Positions 23,260 through 35,074 of a stretch of DNA of 64,000 bases are shown piece after piece. Position 1 is the first letter of the stretch. Every line of letters starts with the position of its first letter. The DNA is from Trametes villosa (Eukaryota; Basidiomycota; Agaricomycetes; Polyporales; Polyporaceae): the NCBI GenBank assembly GCA_002964805.2, contig PUDQ02000001.1, forward strand, positions 2,504,001-2,568,000, given 5' to 3'. The position numbers were made by a program, and so were the translations under genes. The notes under the pieces are model-generated. The model had not been told where the DNA came from, searched no databases, and worked only from the letters and a program-made list of their open reading frames with translations.

Positions 23260-24276
23260 ATGTCCAAACAGTTCCAGTTCAAGCTCGTGCTTCTCGGTGA
23301 GTGACTCGTATGAGACGCGTTAGAAGGCGCTTTGTCTGACGGCTTCTTCAGGAGAGTCTGCAGTGGGGAAGTCCAGGTATCGCATTACCGCTTCGGTCCT
23401 ACCCGCACGTCCGTGCTGAGAGCCTCATGATGCCAGCCTTGTCCTGCGGTTTGTCAAGGACCAGTTCGATGATTACCGGGAGAGCACGATTGGCGGTATG
23501 TTGTAATCAGCCTTTCACCGAAGACCATACGCCTGAACCCCTGCAAGCCGCGTTCTTGACCCAGACTGTTACTTTGGAGGACCAGACTACCGTCAAGTTT
23601 GAGATCTGGTAATGTCTTATCACAGGCACGTCCGCGTACTCGCGACTTACTGGCCACAAATCAGGGATACCGCGGGGCAAGAGCGCTATAAGGTATGTGA
23701 CATCTGCTCGCGTGAACGGCGTATTGAGGCTGACATCATATCTCGTAGTCCCTCGTGCGTTCACATTCGCGCCTTGAGGCTCGTTGATGCTAACATTGGT
23801 CGCTCAAGGCGCCCATGTACTACCGCAACGCCAACTGCGCAGTGGTAGTATACGATATCACCCAGACCACGTCATTAGAGAAGGCGAAATCCTGGATCCG
23901 CGAACTGCAGCGCCAGGCCGACCCTTCGATTGTCATCGCCCTGTGCGGTAACAAGCTGGACCTTGCAGCGCGGCGCCAGGTCTCGCAGGAGGAGGCGAAG
24001 AAGTACGCCGAGGAGGAGGGCTTGATGTGGGGCGAGACGAGTGCCAAGAGTGGCGAAGGTGTATCCGAGATCTTCACTGCCATCGGTGCGTCCTATGTCT
24101 ATAATCCAAGAGGCTTGTCTGACCTTGCGAGGTATCCAGCCAAGAAGCTCCCTCTCACCGCACCCCCGTCCGCACGAGGCGGCGCCAGCCGACCCGGTGC
24201 TGCCGGCAGGACAGGTGTCGACCTCAACAAGCAAGCCAACGCCGGACAGGGTCCGAACGAGGCGTGCAACTGTTGA
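23260..24276 (+). CDS. Rab5-type small GTPase (early endosome)
   Basis: Eight exons (23260..23296, 23352..23376, 23437..23495, 23548..23608, 23665..23692, 23749..23754, 23809..24085, 24140..24276) join to 209 residues. All G-box motifs are visible: GESAVGKSS (P-loop), the Rab5-type switch I ending in TIGAAFLTQ, WDTAGQE, GNKLDL and ETSAKSG. The C-terminus ends in CNC, a CXC double-geranylgeranylation signal. Rab5/Ypt5x/Vps21 proteins control homotypic fusion and cargo sorting at early endosomes. Exon 6 is only six bases and supplies Ser-Leu of the conserved YKSLAPMYYR block; without it a conserved pair would be missing. The start ATG directly precedes the conserved FKLVLLGE strand. Yeast has several Rab5 paralogues, so I give no symbol. 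Confidence 0.92.
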
Positions 24277-24720
24277 GCATGCATCATGACGGCGCACCTC
24301 GGATATCCCACCACCACGTCGTTCCCGTCCCCTCATCCTTCCCCCACATTCCATCCCGCTCCCGCACGTTGCGCCTTGTCTCTTCATCGCTTTGACCGAA
24401 CTTGTTTCCTTGTAATCTACACTCTTCAAACCTTTTCATATATATGGACTACGCTTCGGGGATACCTAGCAGACCTGCTGCAGCGTCAGAGTTAGCCCCT
24501 TTCGCCTTGCCTGGCCCAAGAACGATGTATGATTGACAGTTGTGTGATATATCGTACCAATTACAGATGACGAGGATACAGCAGGTAATGATCGTGGAAA
24601 CATAAAGAGAGCGGCATACAGAGCTATCAAGCGAGAGGCACAGGCACCGTGGCCCAATAAACAGATGCGAGGAGACCAAAAAAAACATACAGATACCAAT
24701 AAATAACCCAAAGATCGAGC
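24277..24720. other. 3' intergenic between Rab5 and RasGEF genes
   Basis: The flanking genes converge, so both 3' untranslated ends lie here. The middle part (about 24520-24710) is A/T-richer than the coding sequence. Nothing else is seen. Confidence 0.5.
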
Positions 24721-27424
24721 TTAGAACCCTGCTAGCTCGAGACCCTTGCGGATGTCCGCGTGCTGCATTTCAGCCTGCTGAAGCTCCTGGCTCTTCATCC
24801 AGAACGAGCCCTGGTCCTTCTCCCCCGCAAGCGCGATGTTCGTCTCGACGTACGCCACGACGCTCGCGTCCTCCGCGAACGCGTACGCGCGCGCCTGGTG
24901 CCGCACGATCGCCTCGATCGCCTCGTACCACTTCTCCCGCTTCGCGAAGTTGATGAGCGACAGCGGGCTGCTCGACGTCGACGACGAGGAGAGGATGACG
25001 GTGTTGTCTGGGGCCTGCGTGTTCGCGAGCTGCATGTCCGCGAGGTGCATGCCGATGAAGGGGATGCACGGCCCGTCCACCGCGCGCTGCGAGAGGCGGT
25101 ATGCGGAGAAGCTCCCCGTCGGGTCGTGGTACTTCGCGAGCTGCTCGAGGTGCGAGCGCCGCCCGACGTGCGCCCAGGTGAAGTGGAGACGACTGATGGC
25201 GGGGCTGGACAGCGCGTCGACGATGGCATACATCGAAGCATAGTTATGCAGCGTTTTACATTTCTGTCGAGCACGCAGCCATTAGCAACGCCACTATCAA
25301 CGTTGAATTCGGTATTTACTCACCTCGGCGATCTTGATCCAGAAGTCGATCGTGTCCGCCCGTTTGCCCGTGCTCTCCGTGTTCAGGATGCTAGTTTTGA
25401 CCCAGCCGCACAGCTTCTCGTTGAACGCGTTGAAGGCTGCGAGATTCTTCACCCCATTCCCAGTCTGCGACTTGACCCAGTTGAGACACTCCGGCACGCG
25501 GATCTTCAAGTATAACCGCTGCTCTTGCATGCACAGGTGCTCCGCGAGCAACAGGGTGTCTATCCGTAAAAGGTCGCCTTTTGACGCTTTGCCCTTCTTG
25601 TGCCGGGAAACCGCAGATACGGGTGTAGGAGGGATCACCGATATCTGATCGGATGTTAGAATGTGTACCATGAGTAGGTCAATAACTACTCACGAAACGC
25701 TCCAGCGACTTGAGAACTTCGCGAGCGTTGTTGGCAAGCTGGGGTGGCGAAGTGATCGACGAAACGAAGTCGACGAGCCGCCGTGCGAGGTATGCGTCGT
25801 CCTGAAGTAGGCCATGCTCCTCCGTCCAGACGTGCAGGACAGCAAGAACCCGACGTCGAGTAGGCTTCAGCTTCTTCTCCTTCCACTGCTCTAGCTCCTT
25901 CATGTTGAGGGCGGTAGGGTGGCTGATGTTGTACTGCGCCAACAACAGGTCGAACACCTCTTCGGCGGTGGCGAAGGACTTGAAGGTCGTCAAGAATGCT
26001 TGCCGGTACCTCGTCTCCTGCACAGGCTCTGTACGATGCGAGTCAGCATTTCAGTTAGCTAATCTCGAAAAGCTACTCACTAGGGAAGTCCACGGTCAGC
26101 CGCTCGACGAGGGCACGCAAGGTTCCTGCGGATACGCTCCCATCCGGCTGAAGTTGAAGCTCGTCTTCGCCGAACATGGGCCGCAGATACCACGTCCCGT
26201 TTACGAGCTTCGCGTCGTGGAACGCCTGAGCTTCGTCGTCGCCCGTGATCTGCTTGACCTTGTCCGGGCGAGACGCGACCGCCCGTGTCGTGCGCGCGAA
26301 CGCATCGAACGACTCCGCCACGACCGGGCTCGCGATGAGGTAGTCCAGTTCCTCCACGTTGTGAGCTTCGAAGAGCGTAGTCAGCCGGCTGAGAGAAGAC
26401 TGGTCATCTATGAGGAGGGGGCGGCGGCGCAGGTGGCGGATGACGGCGGGCTTCGCGGACTCGGACCGCGATCTCTGATGTTCGGACGGCGTCGCTTCGC
26501 CGGAAGGAAGCGATAGACTGCGTCGGCGTGACGGAGTACGCGGGGTGGACGGCATGGGGCTCCCGCCGGTGGGTGGTGGTGTGGTGATAGTAATGACTTG
26601 CGCCTCGTCTTCCAGCGTAGGCCGGGCTCGTGCTTTGCGTCGTGAAAGGACCACCTCTGTGGGGGAGAGCTCGGACTCTATCTCCAAGAAATTCCCGTCT
26701 ATACCCTCATGAGGAGGCACAAGGGGGCTGAGGACGCTGGCTAAGCTTGGATGTGCAGCGGGATCGGACCCTAATTGCATGATAGGGACCTTTGGAAGCG
26801 ATTAGCAGGTAAACGGGGAGTCTATTTGACGCATAACTGTATTGCACTTACTTTCTCCCCGTCCACAAGCGGCATCCACTCATACCCTCGCTGCTCGCCA
26901 TCAGGGCCAACTGCGAAGGGATCGGCAAGCTGGGAGTCTGGGGAGCCCTGGAACCGGTCCGCATCCTCCTGGTAAATGTGCACGTTGCTATTGCTGTTCC
27001 GCAGCTTGTCTGCGAGGGCATCGGAGATCGGCTCCACAAACGCACTCGGGATCCAACCGACGGTGTCGTCCTCGGGGCGGATGGCAGCCCACCATCCCTG
27101 AATGTCATGAGACGCCACGGACTGGTCAGAAGGGATGACCGGACTCACCGTCTCCTCCTTCTTCACCACCTCTAGGATATCATTCCGGCGGAAGGATAGC
27201 TGGCTGGCGTCCTCCGCGTTGTAGTCGTACAGACAGAGCGCGTAGAACAGCTCCGCAGACGCCGGAGTGAGGGTCTCTTCTGAAGAGGTCGCCAGGCTGG
27301 TGCGCTCTGGAGAACGTGCGGAGGGCGGCGTGGGGAGCTCGGGACTCGACAGGTTGGGGTCTATCCACAGTCGAGGGAGGAGAGCGCCGCGCTTCGCTGG
27401 GAGACGAGAGTGTGGACCAGCCAT
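24721..27424 (-). CDS. SH3-domain Ras guanine nucleotide exchange factor (Cdc25 type)
   Basis: Exons 27424..26852, 26789..26081, 26028..25694, 25644..25324 and 25263..24721 join to 826 residues. An SH3 domain lies at about residues 58-130 (ALCLYDYNAEDASQLSF, then GWWAAI and GWIPSAFVEP). A Ser/Arg-rich linker precedes the RasGEF N-terminal domain, which starts near GTWYLRP and includes YRQAFLTTFKSFATAEEVFDLL. The catalytic RasGEF domain covers the last third (LLAEHLCMQEQRLYLKI, FNAFNEKLCGWV, SAYRLSQRAVDGPCIPFIGMHL, then INFAKREKWYEAI). It should load GTP on Ras at the membrane, in cAMP or MAPK signalling. The protein is shorter than yeast Cdc25 (about 1589 residues). Another exon upstream of the chosen ATG cannot be excluded. 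Confidence 0.88.
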
Positions 27425-28643
27425 GTACGCAGAGCGCGTTCAACACTGCATGCACGAGGACAGCACAGATTTGAGAAGGGCAGAGTTAGATGGCGGGCTC
27501 AGGCCAGGGCTGCTGTCCAGTAAGTACGCGGGAGAGATTCCATCGCGGGACCATATCTGCAGCGCGCAGCGGCTCATATGTCCTCTCTCCAGACAGCTAC
27601 CATCACAAACGTGATTGCCCACATCCAGGGCCCAGGACCGAGAACGACGTCTTGCCTAATCAAGGACCGCTAGACGCGGATGTATATTCAGACGTTCGAC
27701 TACGTCGACGGTCTCAACTTGAGTGAACGCGGACGGATCCGCGTCTGTACGAAGCCGGGGTGTCCAACGCACTACCGGTACCGTGGGCTGAACAGCTGGT
27801 ATTGAGACGCGTTCTCAAGAGCGCGCGAACGGATGGGATGAGACGAGTAGACAGAATGTCATGGACGCTCGTGGGCATTTCTTTCGTTGACGGTTCGAGT
27901 TCGTCTTGAAGCTGTATATCCAGGGTTGTCTTCGTTAGCGAGGGATGCCAAGGCATAGCGCCATCCACACCTCACAGAGACGTCTCCGCTGTGGGCCAGG
28001 CGCTGTCGCATGCTGGGGCATATTTTGGAAAGGCTCACATATCATCCAGAGTTTGGCCACCTGACAGGAGGCTATAGGGTTTGACAGAGGGGGGAAGGGG
28101 GCTGTATGTCGTGGGACGCCGGGACCGAAAGTGAAGGTAAACTTCATGTGGGTGAATGATACATCTGTTGCCGCCCTGCGGGCGTGAGCGTCAGCGGTCG
28201 GTTGCATAGTAACACCTCCCAAAAACGCACGAAGGTCCGCCTGCGCCGTACCGATATGCTTCCAAGCTTTGAAGGATGGAACCATAGCTCCCCTGCGGCG
28301 CACCGTTCAATGCACTGCCAACAGTCTTCTTGTGTAGCAGGCGTCAGCCACGCAACTGCGCACGTAGCTCCTGAGCAGATAGATTTGCCTCAAGACATCG
28401 CATCTGTGAAGCTGAGAGCTGCGACCACCGGAAGCACTTTTGCGGAGGGAACATCACGAAAGAACGCCGAGCGCGATGCGCCCTCGGGGACGCCTGTGGT
28501 CCCCGGCGTTGCGGAGAAAACATATCCGCCGGATCGCATCGGGCCGACGGATCAGATCAGATCTGGCTCAATGGGCGCTCCCCCACCGCCGGCGTCAACG
28601 GCACACATACGGCCTACCCTGCACCTCCACAACCTATCCAGAC
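27425..28643. promoter_or_regulatory. Divergent promoter region, RasGEF and IST1 genes
   Basis: The RasGEF and IST1 genes are transcribed away from each other, so this 1.2-kb stretch holds both promoters and leaders. Open frames here (for example 27935-28303, minus) show no family pattern. A non-coding 5' exon of either gene would not be visible. No repeat was recognised. Confidence 0.45.
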
Positions 28644-29922
28644 ATGGTGCCCTGGAACTCTGCTAAAGCAAAGGTATGCCGGCGCATCTTAGACGGGCTG
28701 GAGAAATCATCTAAATCAACACCGCTCCCAGGTTCAACTCCGGTACTATCGTTCAATGCTTGGATCCAGGCTCATTCTTATCCTGCGCCTTCCAGGCTAG
28801 GCGTGCAGAGGCTGCGCACCCTCCAAGAGAAGAAGAACGCGCAGGCAAAGGCCGCGCGGCGCGACATTGCCTTGCTTCTGGAGAAAGGGAAGGTGGAAAC
28901 CGCGCGGATCAAAGTCGAGAATAGTGAGTGGTGCACCCCCGCCTTGCCGTCGATCACGGATGGCCTGATAGTCCGCCAGTCATCCATGAAGACGTCTACG
29001 TCGAGCTGCTGGAACTCCTCGAGCTCTATTGCGAACTCCTCATTTCTCGCTTCGGCCTCCTGGATCAGAGGTCTGCCCGCTTCCCGCCCGCTAGTCCGTT
29101 CTCTTGACGTATTAATGTGCTACTGGGGCAGTACGCGGGAGCCAGATCCCGCCGTCAGCGAGGGTGTTAATGCAATCATCTACGCGGCGCCCAGAACAGA
29201 GCTCAAGGGTACGTCAATTATACTCGACTGCTCCCGCGGCCCAACTGAGCTCGCGGCGCAGAGCTGCAAATTCTGCGGGACATCTTGATGCACAAGTTCG
29301 GTCGCGAATTTTCTATCGCTGTGATGGAGAACAAGGATGGATGTGTTAGCGAACGCGTGAGTGCTTAAGAGGGTCATTCTTGGGCGCAACTGACCGTCAA
29401 GTTCCAGGTCACTCGGAAGCTAGACGTCTCAACTCCGTCGACGGCGTTGGTCGATGCCTATCTCGGCGAAATCGCGAAGGGGTACAACGTGCCGTGGTCG
29501 CCCCCCAAACCGCCAAGCGAAGGCGACGGAGACGATGGGGGTCCCGACGGAGGCGTCAGGGTAAGCTCGCGCGTCGCACGTCCGCCGTCCGACCCTGCGG
29601 AACCACTCAGCCCTGTATGGATATATAGGAACGCGCGGAAGAGCCAGCCGCAGAGCCCGCTCCGGAGAGCGCGGCGCCGCCTGCCGCCCAGGCCTCGTCG
29701 GACAACCCGAAGCCGCTCGACGCTGCAGCGATATCGGCGGAAGCCAGGAGCGCGGGCGTGCGCACGCCCAAGCTTCCCGAAGTTCCCGTGGAAGAGAAAG
29801 CGCCGCGTGGCGAGAAGCCGGCGGGGCTCGCGAGTCCTCCTGCGGATCCCCCCGCGAAGGCCCCCCAGGAAGACGAGTTCACGGCGCTGGCGAAGCGTTT
29901 TGAGGCATTGAAGAAGCGCTAA
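28644..29922 (+). CDS. IST1: IST1, ESCRT-III-associated regulator of Vps4
   Basis: Eight exons (28644..28673, 28732..28742, 28796..28923, 28980..29070, 29132..29208, 29262..29356, 29408..29560, 29629..29922) join to 292 residues. The IST1 (DUF292) helical core is complete: RLRTLQEKKNAQAKAARRDI, EDVYVELLELLELYCELL, the REPDPAVSEGV turn, AIIYAAPRTEL, LMHKFGREFS and VSERVTRKL. The end, FTALAKRFEALKKR, looks like a MIM1-type Vps4-binding motif. IST1 binds ESCRT-III and recruits or restrains the Vps4 ATPase in multivesicular body sorting. Exon 2 is only 11 bases and codes the conserved V-Q-L-R turn. The donor after exon 4 (GTCTGC) is weak. A Pro/Glu/Ala-rich linker separates the core from the C-terminal motif. 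Confidence 0.9.
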
Positions 29923-32900
29923 ACCCGCGGAGGGCTGGCTGCGGGCGGAGATACCGAGGGTCGTTGTACGCTCATGGAGTAATGTAAGATCTGTTTGTTT
30001 TGGACTTCGAGCTATCCTTTGAGGACATACAGCTTCTGTTCAGGTGAGCGGCAGGCCCGCAAGCCGATACTTATTATGTTGCATCCGTTACAGGACATAG
30101 GAGCTCACACCACGGTGGCGCTCACGGCCTGATGACCATGACGCGAGGTCACTCAGGGCCAGCTGCAGCACGAACCATCAAGTCCGCCCACCCCACACGC
30201 GGTTTCGTGACCAGCGCTCATTTTGTGTGGGACAGGTGGCGACATCCCTCTCAGCTGCACTTCGATACTCGGACTCTGAGTACAACAACATGGAGTCGTG
30301 GGTATCATCCGATCTCCCGTCCTCACACACGCAGATGTCCGCAAGATAGCGTCGGAGATGTTCAAACATCCTCCGGACGCGCCCATGGTCATTCAATAAC
30401 CGCACGCTCAGTTGACCACAGGGCAATTCCGGAAACATCTCGGGAGGCCGCAGCTGCGGGGTACGCGAGTGTGTGGGCGATGCACGTTGCGCGCGAGCCG
30501 CCCGTGCGTTTGGTTTACTCACCGGCTACGGCAATAGGCAGGGCGTGGACGCGCGGCGGATCACACGTCGGCGCACGCAGGCAATTCAGTGTCGCCCTGT
30601 GCGCGTCGGCGGATTTTGAGGCTTGTTGCGAGGAGCCTGTGCGGCAGATGCGCCTGCTCGCTCAGACTGTGTCCGGGCAGCATGCCCGACCCTCGGCCGC
30701 ATGCGAACTGTCTCCTTGACGGATGTAATATGATCTAATGCCCTCTTCCTCGTCTACACTGTAGTTACGTAGAGGAGAGCAATGCGCCTACCTACTTACA
30801 TAGGGCCAACGGGGAGTCCTGCCCTCCTTAGTCGTGGGTTATCCTGGACGGCTGAGTCAAGACGGAACGCACACGGTCCGTAAAGGTCCGTAACGGTACT
30901 GTGAACTTGTCGTAATGCTCAGAGCACTTGTCGTTGTCGTGATGGAAACAAGGCTCTGCATCGTGAGAGTGGTCTCTTGATTATGACATGCCTGCCAAGT
31001 TCTGTTAGGCTCCGATTATAAACGAGCAATAGGACGTCGGATGCTCACGCTCGCGGGATGCTCGGCAAATAACGCAAAATAACCATGACGATCTTCGGCG
31101 CACTCAGGTACCAAGGATACGTTGTGTGTCCTCGTTGGGGTCTACCCGCAGGCGAACCTGGTAGGATCCTATTTTGCTCGTCAGCCGCAGTTAGCCGCAA
31201 ACGCCCAGCATGTGCTGCTGCACTGCGAGGGCTGGCAGCGCATGAGACACGGTCACCCACGGTCCCCGACCTCCTGCATGTCAAGCGAGCTGACCCTTGG
31301 CTGACCCAGCAGCAAGCGCGCTCTGGCACGATCTGCGTCGCCAAAGGGGTAGGGCGGCCCCCGATGACGCACGCGACCCGCTATGTGGGCGTATGCGAGC
31401 GGCCATCGGATTGGAAACGCCGGATGTGAGGGCAGCGCGGGGGGACCTGGGCAAGCCGAGGCTGTCCTTCCTCCTTCCTAGCCGCCAGCGGGGTATTTGC
31501 GTGGTGCTTCTGCCCACCGTCCGCCGAACCTGCTCATGACATCAGTCGCAACGATCTCGCTGAGCGCAACGCGAACGGCTCATCACGTACTCGGGAAGAA
31601 AGTATACCCTGGGATTTTTAGAACGGCTGCCTGGCGTTCGCAATTACGGCATGCTGGAAGGGCTTGAGAGGGGGTCGCAAAGCGGAGGTTTTGCTCCACC
31701 TTCTCCCGCGACGACATCCGACAATTCGGGCGAGGTCTCGATCCGAATGGCGAACTAGACTGGGGTGCTAGCCGGCACTTGTAGGTGTCTAGCAACTCCA
31801 ACGAGATATGTCGCTGAGCTCGGCGCGTGTTGGGTCGAGGCGAACCTAGTCGGCGGACTACCGCAAGTCCCATCCTCCGAGATCGAACGGACCGGATGGT
31901 CGCTCCGATTGAGTTAAAGAGGCGTTCAACAGCCACAGGAAGCGCGAGATGGAAAAGATGGGACCGGGGATGGCGTCCTCGCCTTCCATGGGGAATACGA
32001 GAAGGGGGCGGCGACGGCGCAGCAGCTTCCCGTCGCGAGAGCTCCGCTCAGAAGACAGAACAGCATCCGGCAGGGACTGGGCGAGACTGAGGAAGTACCG
32101 ATGTTGAATCCGCACAGAGAGGCTGGCCCTCAGGTCTCTGTGAAGCAGACGTGAGCGATATAGGAATAACCTACGCTTCCAAACTACTGAGTTTCTTTCC
32201 CAGAAAGTCTCAGAGTGTAGGTGACAGCGAGACAATAGCGAAAGCGAGGCTGACAGGAGTCACTGCCCTGCCTAGACATTGGGAAGGGCGACGTATTCCC
32301 TCTGACAGCGGCTCACGAGCATCACATGTGCGCTCGCTGCCTGCAGCTGGAGTCTCGGCGGAGACGTGTCGTCGTTCCGATGAGCCGCCGGGAGTGAAGT
32401 AGCAGAGCGGTGTTCGGACTCGGGACGAGCGCGAGGAAGAGACGAGAGAATGCGGAAGAAGATGGGCGCAAGGGGGCCGGCGGAGGGATGGTGCTCCATC
32501 AAACTGCGAGGAACTCGTGTGCGTCGAAGCGGGATTCTGGAGGACTCAATCAGGATCGCGCGCGTGCGGACAGAGGCAAGCGGAGGGGGCACATCCGGCC
32601 TGGGCGACGGAAGACGGCGTTCGGGGGGCGACCCTCTGGGCGTGTTGGCACCCTTTGATGCAATGTGGCTGCAAGGAGCAGGGCGAGTGCCAGGACGGGA
32701 ACCGAGCGGAGGAGAAAGGCAGGAGCGGGCCCCCACCGCGGCCGAACCCTTCCACGGAAGGCAGGCGCGGGCCCCCCGTCACCCGTCGGGGCACGGAGAT
32801 GTCCTCCCTCCAATCGCTGCCGAGCACGTGACAGTCCGATTTGTACGGGACTCGGTTCGACGCGACGTCCTCCGCCGTCGACTGTCGTATGCCGCTCCGT

Positions 32901-32947
32901 ATATATATCACCTCTGCGCCCCTTCGCCTCCTCCGTTCACAGCCCTC
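29923..32947. other. 3-kb gene-poor stretch upstream of the methyltransferase gene
   Basis: No convincing exon was found in the 3 kb between the IST1 stop and the methyltransferase start, both on the + strand. Frames at 30132-30719 (+) and 30178-30522 (-) overlap each other and lack family patterns. The sequence near 30720-31080 is less GC-rich. It may be an extended regulatory region, a non-coding transcript or eroded sequence; a TATA box lies at its right end. Confidence 0.45.
32900..32908 (+). promoter_or_regulatory. TATA box of the methyltransferase gene
   Basis: A run of alternating T and A (TATATATAT) lies 40 nt before the first ATG of the methyltransferase gene. If transcription starts about 30 nt downstream, the leader to the first ATG (32948) is very short, so the second in-frame ATG at 32984 may be used as well. 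Confidence 0.6.
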
Positions 32948-34537
32948 ATGCTCGTCTCACCAGCCACGTCGCACCACCACCAAATGCAAGCCTTCTGCGA
33001 GGAGCACGCGCTCTCCGCCACCCACGACCACCACGATGAAGACGACATGGACACCGACGCCGGCTCCGTGGTCTCTGCGCCTAGCCTCCGCTTCGCACCG
33101 AGTGTCGCCACCTCCGCAACTTCCCATGACTGGGACATGCGCTCGGCTTCTCCGGCGCCCTCAATGTACTCCATGACCAGCTCACTCCGTGCCGCATCAT
33201 ATCGGCACGAGTTTGGCAGAGGCATCAACAACTATTCCGAAGTCTACCGTCTCCCGGCGGACGATGAAGAATTCGAAAGGCTCGGTAAGTGACCCTGCAC
33301 GAATAACAGTACCTCCATGTTACTGACGCCACCGCAGACAGCCAACATGTCATGTTCATGGAAGCGATGGGCAAATATCCTCCGTGCCTGCCTGAAGTAC
33401 TCGTGGACGACGAGTCCGGGGTTCCCAAGACTTGCGTGGATTTGGGCTGTGGAAGTGGGAGCTGGTACGCGCATTACGGCCGTCCGGGGAGGCACCTTCC
33501 TGATTTCCCTGTTTCTAGGATACTCGACGTCGCCAAGGACTTCCCACACTGTAGCGCGGTGGCAGTAGACCTTGTTCCCATGCAGGACGTGTGAGTGGCA
33601 TTAACCCGCGCTGCGTATGGGTTCACTCACTCAATGTCCCGGACGCAGAAACATGCCTCCAAACTGTCGGTGAGTCTCGTTGTGCGTGTTCTCTAAAACA
33701 TGCGACTCACACCCTCCCAGGAGTGAGGTCGACGATATCAATCTCGGTCTACAACACTTTTACGGCGCATTCAATGTCGCCCATGCCCGCCTGGTTTCAT
33801 CCGGGGTAAGTCCCATTACTGCATTTGGAGTCGGGGTCGGTGCCGCGGGCGCCTTAGATCCAGATCGCCCTGTGATCGAATCTCATCGCAATCTCCGTTG
33901 CTTCCCCCTTTCCCCAAATGGGCTCGCTTGTCAAATTGACTAACCTTTATCTCAGATTCGCGACTACGCGGGGCTGATCGACGAGATGGCGCAGACACTG
34001 CGTCCCCGGGGTCTCCTGGAACTTGCCGAGTTCGACTTCCGCGTTTACGACGTCGACAAGCAGCCCATCATGCCTTCGCGGCTCGAGGAAGAGACCCCCT
34101 GGCTCGCGCGCTGGATGAACATGGTCAACATCGCCGTCGAGCAGCGCGGCGGCGAGCCCGACGCTGCCAACCACCTGCAGCGCTGGGTGCAGGATCATCC
34201 GATGCTCGAAGAGACCGTGTATCGCGAGATCTGGTTCCAGACAGGGCCTTGGCAGGCGGGCCACGACTCACAAACCGCGCATGCCAACCGGATCGGTGCC
34301 ATGATGCGCGATGATATCCTGGTACGTTCATACTCGCATCAGTTTAATGTAGATCCATCTCTGACGCGATGTCCGCAGGCGTTCTTGAAGTCGGGAAGGC
34401 CCCTTCTTCTCAGCAACGGACTGGACATCTCCATGGTGGACGAGCTCGAAAGCCACGCCGAGCGTGAGCTCCGTGCCTCCAGTGCGCAAACATACATCCG
34501 CGTCCAAAGCGTGTACGCGCGACGAAAAGCGGAGTAG
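32948..34537 (+). CDS. Class I SAM-dependent methyltransferase (LaeA-like)
   Basis: Exons 32948..33284, 33338..33464, 33519..33590, 33649..33669, 33721..33805, 33956..34321 and 34379..34537 join to 388 residues. After a His/Asp/Ser-rich disordered N-terminus comes NNYSEVYRLPADDEEFERL, a lead-in seen in fungal LaeA-type and related methyltransferases. Motif I of the SAM fold is VDLGCGSGSW; a Val-Asp-Leu at the end of the next strand (AVAVDLVP) gives the acidic SAM contact region; NVAHARLVSSG and LRPRGLLELAEFDF are later core strands. Target is unknown: members include the secondary-metabolism regulator LaeA, but no velvet partner or metabolite cluster is present here. Exon 4 is only 21 nt. Start choice between ATG 32948 and 32984 is open. 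Confidence 0.82.
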
Positions 34538-35074
34538 ACCCGTGGCGCCCCTTCAGTGCTCCTAATCGCCACTCGGACAGTTCTCGGTATATATCATACA
34601 CTCGCGGACGCCCGCTTCGCGCTGTCCTGTAATTCTGTATCTTTATCGTGCGAGGCTCAACCTTGCACGTACGGGTGGATGTTGTCGTTGTCTCGTTGTT
34701 CATAGCATAGCTCTCGCGCAATTCAACTCACTTGCATACACTTCGTTGCGTCGTTCGGTCGGTTTCTGACGCTTCGAGAGCCTCATTGGCACTCGCACAA
34801 ATGTAGCGCATATCACTATGGGGGAAATTTTTATCCGAGATCGGGAACGAAATGAGTGTGTGGGGTATATACTCTACGGGGATACAACACAAATGAAAGG
34901 AGCAAGGAATGACAGCTGTACAATAGCAGTACGTATGGGGCTTGTGGCCATGAAACAAACAATACCCACAATCATGGGCACATCCTCCGGAGTGCGATCG
35001 AGTCTCGACTGGAGTAGGAGCTGTGCGACAGTGCAGAAGTCGGGAGGGTAGAACGACGACACGCAAGATAGACG
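34538..35074. other. 3' intergenic between methyltransferase and membrane-protein genes
   Basis: The two flanking genes converge and their 3' untranslated ends lie here. The stretch is relatively A/T-rich between about 34720 and 34960. No gene or RNA was seen. Confidence 0.5.

Noticed and set aside
30132..30719. Plus-strand frame of 195 codons between IST1 and the methyltransferase
   Set aside because: No motif, overlaps a minus-strand frame, and no splice context.
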